NCBI RefSeq assembly: GCF_030177895.1 | Contig: NZ_CP123448.1 | Span: 2,078,108 to 2,142,107 of the forward strand | Source: Kingella negevensis | GTDB lineage: Bacteria > Pseudomonadota > Gammaproteobacteria > Burkholderiales > Neisseriaceae | DNA length: 64,000 nt | Reading direction: 5' to 3' | Shown: positions 25,154 to 34,196 of the stretch, piece by piece | How positions within the stretch are numbered: position 1 is the first letter of the stretch | Layout of the letters: each line of letters starts with the position of its first letter | Translations under genes and position numbers: made by a program | Notes under the pieces: model-generated | Told to the model about the DNA's origin: nothing | What the model saw: the letters and a program-made list of their open reading frames with translations, nothing else | The model's database searches: none

Positions 25154-25759
25154 TTAAAAATATTTTTTAAAAATATTGAAGATTGAGAAACTGGATTTTT
25201 CAGACTGCCTGAAAATAGGTTTAGGCTGCATACAGGGCAAATCCGTTTGTTCTGTAATGTGTTTATAAATTGCTTCGGTTAATTGAGTTGTAATTCGCTG
25301 ATATTCCAAATGAAATACCTTGTATTCTGTTGAAATATCACTTTCCCATTCTTGGCTATATCTATCAAACTCATACCAATAATCTTCCATAATCTCTCGA
25401 TATTCAGAAATATAATTAGCATTATCAATCGGCAAAAATGCCCAAATCTCATCATTACTTTCCCAGTAATATTCAGGGTGTTCAAATGAAAATAATTGAG
25501 TCATAAATTGTATGGCATACAATCTATCATCATCCATATATAAAGGCACATACTGGCTTGCTAATTCAATTAGTTTGGTAATAACGACTTGGCACGATTC
25601 ACGATAATTCAACCATAAAAGTGATTGATAGACATCGTTTGGAAATGAGCTTTCGGCTTGCGTGTCATATAACCATTGCTCAAAAGAATCAATATTTTGC
25701 CGTTTGGTTAAAACGGGCAACAGTTGCCAGAACCAATGCGGCAATTTTTGTGTCTCCAT
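25154..25759 (-). CDS. Small acidic protein of unknown function inserted in hrpA
   Basis: I do not recognise the family. The 201-residue protein is rich in Asp, Glu, Trp and Tyr, with a helical N-terminal part (SFEQWLYDTQAESSFPNDVY, then SLLWLNYRES) and a Tyr-rich acidic middle (EYYWESNDEIWAF). This composition and the FEQWLYD... opening resemble immunity proteins of polymorphic or contact-dependent toxins, but no toxin gene is adjacent. ATG at 25757-25759 is preferred because AGGAA lies eight bases upstream; a GTG two codons earlier would crowd it. The gene is AT-rich, lies in the same direction as hrpA, and separates its two halves. An uptake word gives CMQPKPIFRQSE near the C-terminus. Confidence 0.6.
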   Translation of the reverse strand: METQKLPHWFWQLLPVLTKRQNIDSFEQWLYDTQAESSFPNDVYQSLLWLNYRESCQVVITKLIELASQYVPLYMDDDRLYAIQFMTQLFSFEHPEYYWESNDEIWAFLPIDNANYISEYREIMEDYWYEFDRYSQEWESDISTEYKVFHLEYQRITTQLTEAIYKHITEQTDLPCMQPKPIFRQSEKSSFSIFNIFKKYF

Positions 25760-25807
25760 ATTCACAATTCCTATTTTCAGGCAGCTTGAAAAAGTGCAGG
25801 CTGCTTT

Positions 25808-27202
25808 TTAACTTTCCGCAATCGCGCCCAATTCCAACAACACCTGATAACCGTCATTGATATAGCGTTGGTCGGGCATATCCAATAGCGGAAACGTTTC
25901 CATATCGCCAAACCCCAACGCCAGTAAACGCAAAATCACGCCCGATAAATTTGTACGAATAATTTCAGGGTCAGTAAATTTAGGGCGATTGTTAAAATCT
26001 TCTTCCGAAAATAAGCGGATACACACGCCAGCCGACACACGACCACATCGCCCTGAACGCTGTTTCGCGGCTGCCTGCGAAATTTTTTCAACGTGCAACT
26101 GTTCCACTTTCGCTCGCGCCGAATAGCGTTTCACACGCGCCAACCCCGTATCCACAACAAATTTAATGCGCGGCACGGTCAGCGACGTTTCCGCCACGTT
26201 GGTCGCCAAAATAATGCGGCGTTTGTCGCCAGTCGGATGAAAAATTTTGTGCTGTTCCTGCGCTGATAATCGGGCAAAAAGCGGCAAAATGTCGTCATTT
26301 TTGCGTAATGGCGATTTTCGTAAGGCTTCTGCCGCTTCACGAATTTCACGCTCGCCCGACAAAAACACCAACACATCGCCTGAACCAAAACACGCCAATT
26401 CATCTACCGCGTCCACAATCGCGTCCGCCAATTCAATTTCCGCTTCGTCTTCATCTTGTTGATTTAATGGGCGATAGAGAATTTCTACGGGATAAGTTCG
26501 CCCACTCACTTCAATCACAGGGGCATTGTTGAAATGCTGCGAAAAGCGTTCCGCGTCAATCGTGGCAGACGTAATAATCACTTTTAAATCAGGACGTTTC
26601 GGCAATAATTGTTTTAAAAAGCCCAGCAAAAAATCAATATTCAGGCTGCGTTCGTGCGCTTCGTCAATGATGATTGTGTCGTAATTCGCTAAAAAACGGT
26701 CGGTTTGCGTTTCTGCCAATAAAATGCCGTCCGTCATCAATTTTACGAAAGATAATGGCGAAGTTTTGTCATTGAAACGAATTTTGTAGCCGACTGCTTG
26801 CCCGATTTCGCTGTGCAATTCTTCGGCAATCCGTTCCGCCACCGAGCGAGCGGCAAGACGGCGTGGCTGCGTGTGTCCAATCAATCCCGACACGCCACGC
26901 CCCAATTCCAAACAAATTTGCGGAATTTGCGTGGTTTTGCCCGAGCCTGTTTCGCCACAAATAATGGTTACTTGGTTGTTTTGAATGGCAGTTTTGATGT
27001 CTTCGCGTTTTTCGTAAACAGGCAAATCTTGGTTGAGCGTAATCGCTGGCACACGCGCTTGGCGTTGTAAAAATAGGTCGTGGGATTTTTGGTATTTTTG
27101 TTGGACTTTTTCTAATCCGCCGAATTTTTCAGGCTGTCTGAAAGCGGTTTTTAGGAAATGGCGGTCTTTTGAAAGGGTTTTTGATAAATCGGGAATATTC
27201 AT
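25808..27202 (-). CDS. hrpA: HrpA RNA helicase, N-terminal helicase core (split gene)
   Basis: The 464 residues hold the DEAH helicase core: Walker [12 protein letters not shown] (82-92), DEAH at 180-183, TSAT at 211-214, and in the helicase-C domain FLSGEREI and [18 protein letters not shown]. It ends [10 protein letters not shown], exactly where intact HrpA proteins continue into the HA2 domain found in the separate 22504-25137 gene. The sum of the two parts (about 1340 residues) equals the usual HrpA length. The stop is followed by uptake-word sequence. A DEAH core without its HA2/OB module usually has weak RNA coupling, so this may be a loss-of-function split unless both products associate. 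Uptake words give AFRQPEKFG at residues 20-28. Confidence 0.92.
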   Translation of the reverse strand: MNIPDLSKTLSKDRHFLKTAFRQPEKFGGLEKVQQKYQKSHDLFLQRQARVPAITLNQDLPVYEKREDIKTAIQNNQVTIICGETGSGKTTQIPQICLELGRGVSGLIGHTQPRRLAARSVAERIAEELHSEIGQAVGYKIRFNDKTSPLSFVKLMTDGILLAETQTDRFLANYDTIIIDEAHERSLNIDFLLGFLKQLLPKRPDLKVIITSATIDAERFSQHFNNAPVIEVSGRTYPVEILYRPLNQQDEDEAEIELADAIVDAVDELACFGSGDVLVFLSGEREIREAAEALRKSPLRKNDDILPLFARLSAQEQHKIFHPTGDKRRIILATNVAETSLTVPRIKFVVDTGLARVKRYSARAKVEQLHVEKISQAAAKQRSGRCGRVSAGVCIRLFSEEDFNNRPKFTDPEIIRTNLSGVILRLLALGFGDMETFPLLDMPDQRYINDGYQVLLELGAIAES

Positions 27203-27364
27203 TTTTTGTTACAAATTCAATTATTTTTCAGATGCGAAATTATAACAAAATGCAACCTGAAAGGATTTTTTTCAGGCTGCGTGTTGTTTTGTTGTATGGA
27301 TAAAACGCTTGCTGTCAAAAAATTTACATTTTCTTTTATCAATTAACAGAATAGGCGTTATTCT

Positions 27365-27373
27365 TGCTATAAT
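27365..27373 (+). promoter_or_regulatory. Extended -10 promoter upstream of the pilB operon
   Basis: TGCTATAAT is a perfect extended -10 (TATAAT at 27368-27373) 92 bases before the pilB start. A possible -35 TTAACA lies at 27343-27348 with a 19-bp gap. The spacer 27203-27464 otherwise holds uptake words and AT-rich sequence. A sigma-54 site as in Pseudomonas pil genes was not seen. Confidence 0.5.
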
Positions 27374-27464
27374 TATACGGATTGAAATTTTGAAATGTTC
27401 ATGCAGCCCGAAAAGGTGTTTTCAGGCTGCATGAAGCTGGATAATTTGTAAACAGGATAAATTT

Positions 27465-29147
27465 ATGAGTATTGGTTTATTGCGGGTTTTGGTGCAACAA
27501 AAACTCGTTCCGCAGGATAAAGTTGAAAAATATCAAACAGCTATTAAAGATAATAAGCCTGTTTTGCCTTTGATTTTTGGTGATAAAATTATTACGCCTG
27601 AAGCGTTGGCTGATTTGTGCTCTTCTTTGTTTAACTATCCTTTGTTGGATTTGAACTATTTCCCACGCAGCCGAATTGTGTCTGATGTGATGAATGAGGC
27701 ACAAATGCAGGAATTGCGCGCGATTCCTATTTTGAAACGTGGTCGTAAAGTTTTTGTTGCGGTGTCTGACCCAACCAATATTCAAAATGTTCAAAAAGCA
27801 GTGTTTAACTCTGGCTTGCAATTGGATTTGGTGGTGGTGCGCGATGACCAACTGAGTACGATTTTGGAATGGTTTGGTCAAAGTAACTCTGCATTGCTCA
27901 AGGAAATGGGCATGGAGTTGAAACAAGAGGAATCTAGTCAGCAAAAAATGATTGTGGACGGGGAAGAGGAAGAAGATGGTCCTGTTGCGCGTTTCATTCA
28001 GAAAATTTTGTATGATGCGGTTCAAACGGGTGCTTCCGATATTCATTTTGAGTTCTATGAATTTATGGCGCGTGTGCGTTTCCGTACGGACGGTATGTTG
28101 CGTGAAGTGGTGCAACCGCCTTTGCAATTGCGTAGCCAACTGGCATCTCGTATTAAGGTGATGGCAAAACTGGATATTTCTGAAAAACGTGTGCCGCAGG
28201 ATGGACGTATTCAGTTGCAATTCTCTAAAAATACGAAAGCCATCGACTTCCGTGTGAACACTATGCCTTGTTTGTTTGGTGAGAAAGTCGTGATGCGTAT
28301 TTTGAACTCTGACGCGGCAAGCTTGAATATTGAACAATTGGGTTTTGAACCGTTCCAGAAAGAGCTGATTATGGAGGCGATTCACCGTCCATATGGCATG
28401 GTGCTGGTAACAGGTCCTACGGGTTCGGGTAAAACAGTGTCTTTGTATACGTGCTTGAATATTTTGAATACGGATGACATCAACATTTCTACTGCGGAAG
28501 ACCCTGCGGAGATTAACTTGCCGGGCATCAATCAGGTGAACGTGAATGACAAACAGGGTTTGACGTTTGAAGCTGCCTTAAAAGCGTTCCTGCGTCAGGA
28601 CCCGGACGTGATTATGATTGGTGAGATTCGTGACTTGAGTACGGCGGATATTGCGATTAAAGCGGCACAAACGGGCCACATGGTATTCTCAACCTTGCAC
28701 ACGAATAATGCGCCGGCTACTTTGTCTCGTATGCTGAACATGGGTGTGGCGCCGTTTAATATTGCGTCTGCTGTGAACTTGATTATGGCGCAACGTTTGG
28801 CACGCCGTTTGTGTAATTCGTGTAAAGCGCCTATGGAGCGTCCGCCTAAACAGGCTTTGTTAGATGCTGGTTTTACTGAAGAGGATTTGGCTAAAGAGTG
28901 GATGATGTATCGTCCTGTTGGCTGTGATGCTTGTAAAGGTAAAGGCTATAAAGGTCGTGCCGGTTTGTATGAAGTAATGAAGATGTCTGAACGTATGAAG
29001 GCTGTGATTATGTCTGGTGGTACGGAAGTGGATATTGCTAACATTGCTTATGAAGATGGATTGTGCGATTTGCGTCGTTCAGGTTTGCTGAAAGTGATGC
29101 AAGGGATTACTTCTTTGGAAGAAGTAATTGCGACAACGAATGAATAA
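27465..29147 (+). CDS. pilB: Type IV pilus assembly ATPase PilB (Neisseria PilF)
   Basis: The 560-residue protein powers pilus extension from the cytoplasmic face of the inner membrane. It has an MshEN N-terminal domain (1-150), Walker [10 protein letters not shown] (317-325), Asp box and Walker [11 protein letters not shown] (381-390), a His box [11 protein letters not shown] (404-414), and a tetracysteine zinc site (C450, C453, C487, C490). It is the first gene of pilB-pilC-pilD, the same order as pilF-pilD-pilG type clusters in relatives. There is an unusual acidic run (DGEEEEDG) at 165-172. Type IV pili also drive DNA uptake, so this operon is the machine that uses the uptake words dense elsewhere; no uptake word lies in the gene itself. 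Confidence 0.96.
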   Translation: MSIGLLRVLVQQKLVPQDKVEKYQTAIKDNKPVLPLIFGDKIITPEALADLCSSLFNYPLLDLNYFPRSRIVSDVMNEAQMQELRAIPILKRGRKVFVAVSDPTNIQNVQKAVFNSGLQLDLVVVRDDQLSTILEWFGQSNSALLKEMGMELKQEESSQQKMIVDGEEEEDGPVARFIQKILYDAVQTGASDIHFEFYEFMARVRFRTDGMLREVVQPPLQLRSQLASRIKVMAKLDISEKRVPQDGRIQLQFSKNTKAIDFRVNTMPCLFGEKVVMRILNSDAASLNIEQLGFEPFQKELIMEAIHRPYGMVLVTGPTGSGKTVSLYTCLNILNTDDINISTAEDPAEINLPGINQVNVNDKQGLTFEAALKAFLRQDPDVIMIGEIRDLSTADIAIKAAQTGHMVFSTLHTNNAPATLSRMLNMGVAPFNIASAVNLIMAQRLARRLCNSCKAPMERPPKQALLDAGFTEEDLAKEWMMYRPVGCDACKGKGYKGRAGLYEVMKMSERMKAVIMSGGTEVDIANIAYEDGLCDLRRSGLLKVMQGITSLEEVIATTNE

Positions 29148-29168
29148 TTTTGATTAAAGGAAAATACA

Positions 29169-30443
29169 ATGGCACCTCAAAAGCCAGCTAAAAAGCCTGT
29201 GAAAAAAGCAACTGCGAAAAAAGCGGACAAACCAGTAAAAAAAGAACGTGGTAACCGCTATCAGTTTGAAGGTAAAAACTTACAAACAGATTCTATTGTT
29301 CGTGGTGAAGTGGTTGCGAAGAATGAAGATGAAGCACGTCAGAAATTATCACGTCGTTCTATCAAAGTGATGCAACTGACGAAGATGAAAAAGATGAGTG
29401 CGAAAAAAATCACTCAAGCTGATATTACCATCTTCACTCGTCAGCTTTCTGTAATGATGAAAGCGGGTCTGCCTATGATGCAAGCGTTTGATATTGTGGC
29501 AAAAGGTAACCCAAATGCGAATATGACAGATTTGCTGATGAATATTCGTAACAATGTGGAACAAGGTGAATCTTTAGGTGACTCTTTTGCTGCACATCCA
29601 GCTTATTTTGATAAATTCTATTGCAACTTGGTTGCAGCAGGTGAAGCGGGTGGTGTGTTGGAAGGCTTGCTGGATAAATTGGCAACCTATAAAGAGAAAA
29701 CTCAAGCCATTAAGAAAAAAGTGAAAAGTGCTTTGACTTATCCTATCGCCGTGATGGTGGTTGCGGTTGGTTTGATTTTGGTGATGATGATGTTCGTATT
29801 GCCATCGTTCAAGAAAATTTATCAAGGCTTGGGTGCAAAATTGCCTGCTTTGACTGAATGGATGATGGGATTGTCTGATTTCTTCGTTGCTCAAGGTTGG
29901 ATTATTATCCCTGGTCTGATTGGTAGCGTATGGGGTTTAGCTCAATTCCATAAACGTTCGCCAGCATTCCAAAAGAAAGTGGATGCTTGGTTATTGAAAA
30001 TGCCTATTTTCGGTAACATTGTGATGAAAGCAACGATTGCTCGTTGGGCGCGTACCACTGCGACGCTGTTTACTGCAGGTGTGCCATTGGTGGAAGTATT
30101 GGATTCTGTGGCAGGTGCTTGCGGTAACATCATTTATGAAGAAGCAACCATGGAAATTCGTAATAAAGTAAACCAAGGTATTTCTTTAACTTCAGGCATG
30201 AATGCAGCCAATGTATTCCCAAACATGGTAGTGCAAATGGCTTCTATTGGTGAAGAATCTGGTGCGTTAGATGATATGTTGAACAAAGTAGCAGAATTCT
30301 ATGAAGAAGAAGTAGATACTGCTGTGGCTGCACTGTCATCTTTGATGGAACCTATCATCATGGTGGTTTTAGGTAGTATTGTCGGCGTGATTCTGGTTGC
30401 CATGTACTTACCACTGTTCAGCATGGGTGATGCCATCAAATAA
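29169..30443 (+). CDS. pilC: Type IV pilus inner-membrane platform protein PilC (Neisseria PilG)
   Basis: This 424-residue T2SSF-family protein is the inner-membrane platform coupling the PilB ATPase to pilin polymerisation. It has two T2SSF repeats (about residues 80-205 and 285-410), membrane segments at YPIAVMVVAVGLILVMMMF, IIIPGLIGSVWGL and the C-terminal IIMVVLGSIVGVILVAMYLP. The N-terminus carries an unusual Lys/Ala/Pro tail (residues 4-28, including KPVKKATAKKADKPVKK) not present in most family members. It follows pilB by 21 bases with GGAAAATACA before the ATG. The Neisseria adhesin also called PilC is unrelated. Confidence 0.95.
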   Translation: MAPQKPAKKPVKKATAKKADKPVKKERGNRYQFEGKNLQTDSIVRGEVVAKNEDEARQKLSRRSIKVMQLTKMKKMSAKKITQADITIFTRQLSVMMKAGLPMMQAFDIVAKGNPNANMTDLLMNIRNNVEQGESLGDSFAAHPAYFDKFYCNLVAAGEAGGVLEGLLDKLATYKEKTQAIKKKVKSALTYPIAVMVVAVGLILVMMMFVLPSFKKIYQGLGAKLPALTEWMMGLSDFFVAQGWIIIPGLIGSVWGLAQFHKRSPAFQKKVDAWLLKMPIFGNIVMKATIARWARTTATLFTAGVPLVEVLDSVAGACGNIIYEEATMEIRNKVNQGISLTSGMNAANVFPNMVVQMASIGEESGALDDMLNKVAEFYEEEVDTAVAALSSLMEPIIMVVLGSIVGVILVAMYLPLFSMGDAIK

Positions 30444-30455
30444 AAAGGATAAGAA

Positions 30456-31289
30456 TTGGATATTGCAATTATCTTAGCAGTTGTTTTTGGCTTGCTCATT
30501 GGTAGTTTTCTCAATGTAGTGATTTATCGTATTCCTTTGATATTAGAAAATATGTGGAATCGAGAAGCGAAATTGCAATTAGGTATGGAAGTAGGCGAAG
30601 AGCCTATTTTCAACCTAATGGTTCCGCCATCACGTTGCGGAAACTGTGGTTCGCCCGTTCGCCCTTGGCAGAATGTGCCGATTATCAGTTGGCTCATTTT
30701 GCGTGGCAAATGCCATACCTGCAAAACGCCTATCAGCATTCGCTATCCGTTGGTTGAACTATTAACGAGTGTGCTGTTTGGTGTGATGGCATGGCAATAT
30801 GGCGCAACCATAATAACTGTAGGCGCGTGCTTGTTTACTGCATTTGTTGTCGCTTTAACTTTTATTGATGCAGACACGCAGTTACTGCCAGATCAATTAA
30901 CTTTACCATTGATTTGGCTAGGTTTATTGTTCAATTTAATAACAGGATTTATCCCATTGGAACAATCCGTTATCGGCGCAGTAGTTGGCTATATGAGTTT
31001 GTGGACTTTGTTCCATGTATTCAAATTGTTAACTGGCAAAGAAGGCATGGGCTACGGCGACTTTAAAATGCTATCTGCGATTGGTGCATGGTTAGGCACT
31101 GGCATTTTGCCGATTGTGGTGTTTGCTGCGGCATTGGTTGGTATTATCGCCTTTTATGCCAAACGCTTATCACAAGGGCAACCTATGGCATTTGGTCCAT
31201 GTTTGGCTGTAGCAGGTTGGTTTGTTTTCTTGTTCTACAGTTCAGCAGGTCAAGCATTAACTTGGTGGCTAACGAAATCTGGATTCTAA
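30456..31289 (+). CDS. pilD: Prepilin peptidase / N-methyltransferase PilD
   Basis: This 277-residue polytopic membrane enzyme cleaves and N-methylates type IV prepilins. It opens with a TTG start after AAGGAT and reads MDIAIILAVVFGLLIGSFLNVVIYR. The zinc-binding methylase site has CGNC at 61-64 and CHTC at 86-89. The two aspartates of the peptidase are expected at D138 or D140 (FIDAD) and D202 in GYGDFK (199-204). Six or more membrane segments follow. It lies 12 bases after pilC and 1 base before coaE, so the run is one transcript. Confidence 0.95.
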   Translation: MDIAIILAVVFGLLIGSFLNVVIYRIPLILENMWNREAKLQLGMEVGEEPIFNLMVPPSRCGNCGSPVRPWQNVPIISWLILRGKCHTCKTPISIRYPLVELLTSVLFGVMAWQYGATIITVGACLFTAFVVALTFIDADTQLLPDQLTLPLIWLGLLFNLITGFIPLEQSVIGAVVGYMSLWTLFHVFKLLTGKEGMGYGDFKMLSAIGAWLGTGILPIVVFAAALVGIIAFYAKRLSQGQPMAFGPCLAVAGWFVFLFYSSAGQALTWWLTKSGF

Positions 31290-31290
31290 A

Positions 31291-31899
31291 ATGATTTGGA
31301 TTGGATTAACCGGAGGAATTGGCAGCGGCAAAAGTCAGGTCGCTGCCTGTTTTTCTGCCTTGAACGTGCCGATTATTGATGCAGATGCAATTTCGCGCCA
31401 ATTAACGAATACGCCGAACAGTTCAGCCTTAAATGCTATCCAGCAAGCATTTGGCGATAAAGCAATTGATGTTTCAAGCTGCCTGAATCGAGCTTATATC
31501 CGCCAATTAGTGTTTACTGATAAAACAGCAAAACAACGATTGGAAGCGATATTGCACCCATTGATTATGGCGGAAATACATTTTCAGCAAAGCCAGTTTC
31601 AGGCTGCGTATGGCTTGATAGAAATCCCCACATTGATTGAAAATCCCCATTTTCAAACATTAGTTTCACGGATTTTAGTGGTAGAATGCAACGAAGTTTT
31701 CAGGCTGCAGCGCGTGATGAAACGCAATGGATTAAGTGAGATTGAAGTCCGCAATATTATGGCAAATCAAGCCACAGATGAAGAGCGATTACGCGTGGCA
31801 GATGATGTTATCCGCAATGAAAGCAGCCTGAAAGATTTACAGCAAGTCGTGCAAAAAATGCACCAATTCTATTGCAGCCTGAAAAATACAGAAAGTTAA
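31291..31899 (+). CDS. coaE: Dephospho-CoA kinase
   Basis: The 202-residue cytoplasmic enzyme performs the last step of CoA synthesis, phosphorylating the 3'-hydroxyl of dephospho-CoA. It has P-loop GGIGSGKS (8-15), the substrate segment PIIDADAISRQ and the lid VFRLQRVMKRNGLS. The ATG lies directly after the pilD stop. Uptake words give the in-frame peptides SSCLNRAY, ESSLKDLQ and YCSLKNTES. The pilD-coaE-zapD order is common in proteobacteria. Confidence 0.95.
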   Translation: MIWIGLTGGIGSGKSQVAACFSALNVPIIDADAISRQLTNTPNSSALNAIQQAFGDKAIDVSSCLNRAYIRQLVFTDKTAKQRLEAILHPLIMAEIHFQQSQFQAAYGLIEIPTLIENPHFQTLVSRILVVECNEVFRLQRVMKRNGLSEIEVRNIMANQATDEERLRVADDVIRNESSLKDLQQVVQKMHQFYCSLKNTES

Positions 31900-31907
31900 A
31901 GGAAAAT

Positions 31908-32654
31908 ATGCTAAGTTTTGACCACCCTTTATCAGAACGTGTTCGTAGTTTAATCCGTATAGAACACCTATTTAACCGCTTCAATCATACCGTTGCGGGC
32001 GAAGATAAGTGGTCGCACCATGTAGCCTTGGCAACCCTGTTTGAGATTATGGAATGTTCTTCACGTGCAGAAATGAAGTTAGATATTCTGCAAGAGTTGG
32101 AACGCCAACGCCAAGCGGGTAAGCATCAGAATAATCAAGATTTATGGAACCGTATTCAGCAAACCACGCAAGATTTGCAAGATGTTCAGCAAAAATTCGG
32201 GCAACATATTCGTGAAAATGAATGGCTAATGGCGATGAAACAACGCATGGTTGTGGCAGGTGGCACAACGCCTGTGGAATTGCCAAGCTATTATTATTGG
32301 CAACATTTACCCACAGAAAAACGTCGCGAAGATTTGAAATGTTGGAGTCAGTCCATGATGCCAACTTATCAGGCTGCCCATTTGCTTTTGGATATTTTGC
32401 GTGAAAATCAACATGTTGTAGAATGCTGCGCCGAGCAGGGTAATTATCAACAAAAAAGTTTAGCGCAAAATATTCATTTGCTGACTGTGGAATTACCAAC
32501 GGATTTAGGTTTTCTGCCTGAAGTTTCAGCGAATAAATATTTCACGCATATCCGCTTTGTGGAAGCCAATCAAGAAAGCATGCGTGGCAAACAAGTGGAA
32601 CAAGATGTTGAATTTAAAATTATTATGTGCAGTTTTGATGCTGAGTTGAAATAA
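31908..32654 (+). CDS. zapD: Cell division protein ZapD
   Basis: The 248-residue protein cross-links FtsZ filaments at the septal ring. It opens MLSFDHPLSERVRSLIRIEH and carries the family segment GEDKWSHHVALATLFEIMECSSRAEMK. ATG at 31908 is chosen because AAAGGA lies seven bases upstream; an in-frame ATG at 31872 overlaps coaE. It is in the pilD-coaE-zapD run usual for proteobacteria. The gene yacG, often next, is missing here. Confidence 0.93.
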   Translation: MLSFDHPLSERVRSLIRIEHLFNRFNHTVAGEDKWSHHVALATLFEIMECSSRAEMKLDILQELERQRQAGKHQNNQDLWNRIQQTTQDLQDVQQKFGQHIRENEWLMAMKQRMVVAGGTTPVELPSYYYWQHLPTEKRREDLKCWSQSMMPTYQAAHLLLDILRENQHVVECCAEQGNYQQKSLAQNIHLLTVELPTDLGFLPEVSANKYFTHIRFVEANQESMRGKQVEQDVEFKIIMCSFDAELK

Positions 32655-32673
32655 TGAATAAAAGAGAGAAAAA

Positions 32674-33153
32674 ATGAATCGTATTGAATACATCGCTTCA
32701 GAGCTAACTGCTCGCAAACAAATTCTTACTTGTGCAGAATCTTGCACAGGTGGCTTATTGGCTGCCGCTTTAACCAGCGTTCCAGGTAGCTCCGCTTTTT
32801 TTCAGCGCGGCTATGTTACTTATTCAGACCAAGCAAAATGCCAATTAGTGAATGTGAACGCCGACACTTTACGCCATTATGGTGCGGTCAGCGAAGAAGT
32901 GGTGCGTGAAATGGCGTTGGGTGCGCTGATTGCGTCTAAAAATGATTATGCTTTGAGCATTTCAGGTATTGCGGGTCCTGATGGTGGTACACCAGAAAAA
33001 CCAGTTGGTACAGTATGGTTTGGTTTTGCGACCAAACAGCGCATTTGGGCAAAACAATACCAATTTTCAGGCAGCCGCGAAGAAATCCGTCAGCAAGCTG
33101 TGCAATACGCATTGGCGATTTTGGAACATTATTTAAAAACAACTGCTGCATAA
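32674..33153 (+). CDS. pncC: Nicotinamide-nucleotide amidase PncC (CinA C-terminal domain)
   Basis: The 159-residue protein is a stand-alone CinA C-terminal domain that deamidates NMN to nicotinic acid mononucleotide, recycling the NMN left by DNA ligase. Active-site motifs are CAESCTGG (20-27) and SISGIAGPDGGTPEKPVGTVWFG. The N-terminal MoaB-like domain of full CinA is absent, as in E. coli PncC. GAGAGAAAAA precedes the ATG, 19 bases after zapD. Confidence 0.93.
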   Translation: MNRIEYIASELTARKQILTCAESCTGGLLAAALTSVPGSSAFFQRGYVTYSDQAKCQLVNVNADTLRHYGAVSEEVVREMALGALIASKNDYALSISGIAGPDGGTPEKPVGTVWFGFATKQRIWAKQYQFSGSREEIRQQAVQYALAILEHYLKTTAA

Positions 33154-33158
33154 ACCTT

Positions 33159-33190
33159 AGGCAGCCTGAAAAGTTTTCAGGCTGCCTTTT
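33159..33190. terminator. Uptake-word inverted repeat terminator after pncC
   Basis: AGGCAGCCTGAAAAG and TTTTCAGGCTGCCTTTT form a hairpin 6 bases after the pncC stop. Confidence 0.75.
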
Positions 33191-33209
33191 ATAACAAGAA
33201 AGGAATACT

Positions 33210-33830
33210 ATGTCTCAACTTTTAGCCATTCACCCAGATAATCCGCAAGATAGATTGATTAAACAAGCCGTAGAAATCATCAAAAAAGGTGGCGTGATTG
33301 TTTATCCAACCGATTCTTGCTATGCGTTGGGCTGTGCATTGGGCAATAAAACTGCAATGGAACGTATTTTAGAAATCCGCAAAATTGATTTGAAGCACCA
33401 TTTAACTTTAATGTGTGCCGATTTGAGCGATTTAGGGACTTATGCCAAAGTGGATAACAGTCAATTTCGTCAATTAAAAGCTGCTACACCTGGGAGTTAC
33501 ACCTTTATTTTGCAAGCAACAAAGGAAGTGCCGAACCGCACATTGCACCCAAAACGCAAAACGATTGGTTTGCGCGTGCCTGATAACAAAATTGCATTGG
33601 CATTGTTGGCAGAATTAGGCGAACCCATGCTTTCTTGCACACTAATGCTGCCTGAAGATGACGAACCCTTAACCGACCCTTATGAAATTAGCGACCGTTT
33701 AGCGCATTCTGTTGATGTGATTATTGATGGCGGCTGGTGTGGCACAGAACCCACGACTGTGATTGATATGACTGAGGGCGTAGAGTTAATTCGCGCAGGG
33801 AAGGGCGATATCTCATTATTTGGTTTATAA
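33210..33830 (+). CDS. yciO: YciO-type Sua5/YrdC family protein
   Basis: The 206-residue protein matches E. coli YciO in length and motifs: MSQLLAIHPDNPQDRLIKQA at the start, GGVIVYPTDSCYALGC, and TPGSYTFILQATKEVP. The YrdC/Sua5 fold binds ATP, threonine and bicarbonate; true TsaC/Sua5 enzymes make threonylcarbamoyl-AMP for t6A in tRNA. YciO proteins are a side branch with weak or uncertain activity, so the annotation as a TsaC enzyme is not safe. AAGAAAGGAATAC precedes the ATG. Confidence 0.85.
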   Translation: MSQLLAIHPDNPQDRLIKQAVEIIKKGGVIVYPTDSCYALGCALGNKTAMERILEIRKIDLKHHLTLMCADLSDLGTYAKVDNSQFRQLKAATPGSYTFILQATKEVPNRTLHPKRKTIGLRVPDNKIALALLAELGEPMLSCTLMLPEDDEPLTDPYEISDRLAHSVDVIIDGGWCGTEPTTVIDMTEGVELIRAGKGDISLFGL

Positions 33831-33834
33831 AACA

Positions 33835-33868
33835 AAAAACCGCTTATTAAAACATAAGCGGTTTTCTT
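33835..33868. terminator. Bidirectional terminator between yciO and ihfB
   Basis: AAAACCGCTTAT and ATAAGCGGTTTT pair around TAAAAC, with A/T runs on both outer sides. The genes converge here. Confidence 0.85.
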
Positions 33869-33878
33869 TATGGCTTAA

Positions 33879-34184
33879 TTACGCATCTAATTGGTCTACA
33901 CGTTCGCGCAATTCTTTACCAGGTTTGAAGTGAGGTACATGTTTTTCAGGTACCTCAACACGTTCGCCTGTCTTAGGATTGCGACCCACACGAGGTGGAC
34001 GGTAGTTTAAGTCAAAACTACCAAAACCACGAATTTCAATGCGCTGACCTTTTGCAAGTGAGCGAGTCATGGTATCTACCAAGACTTTCACACTATATTC
34101 GATGTCTTTGGCTTGCAATTCAGAACCTTCGTTGCGTTCGGCAAAAAGCTCTGCCAAGCGAGCCATTAACTCAGATTTGGTCAT
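33879..34184 (-). CDS. ihfB: Integration host factor subunit beta
   Basis: The 101-residue HU/IHF-family protein ([20 protein letters not shown]) has the DNA-arm signature [22 protein letters not shown] and the proline that intercalates in bent DNA. With IhfA (elsewhere) it bends DNA at specific sites and assists recombination and transcription. It follows rpsA by 12 bases, the conserved cmk-rpsA-ihfB order. The C-terminus ([13 protein letters not shown]) is a little longer than in E. coli. Confidence 0.96.
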   Translation of the reverse strand: MTKSELMARLAELFAERNEGSELQAKDIEYSVKVLVDTMTRSLAKGQRIEIRGFGSFDLNYRPPRVGRNPKTGERVEVPEKHVPHFKPGKELRERVDQLDA

Positions 34185-34196
34185 TTACAAATTACC

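Noticed and set aside
27477-28385. 302-codon open frame antisense to pilB
   Set aside because: It is a Phe/His/Arg-rich shadow of pilB with no ribosome binding site or family features; pilB itself is certain.
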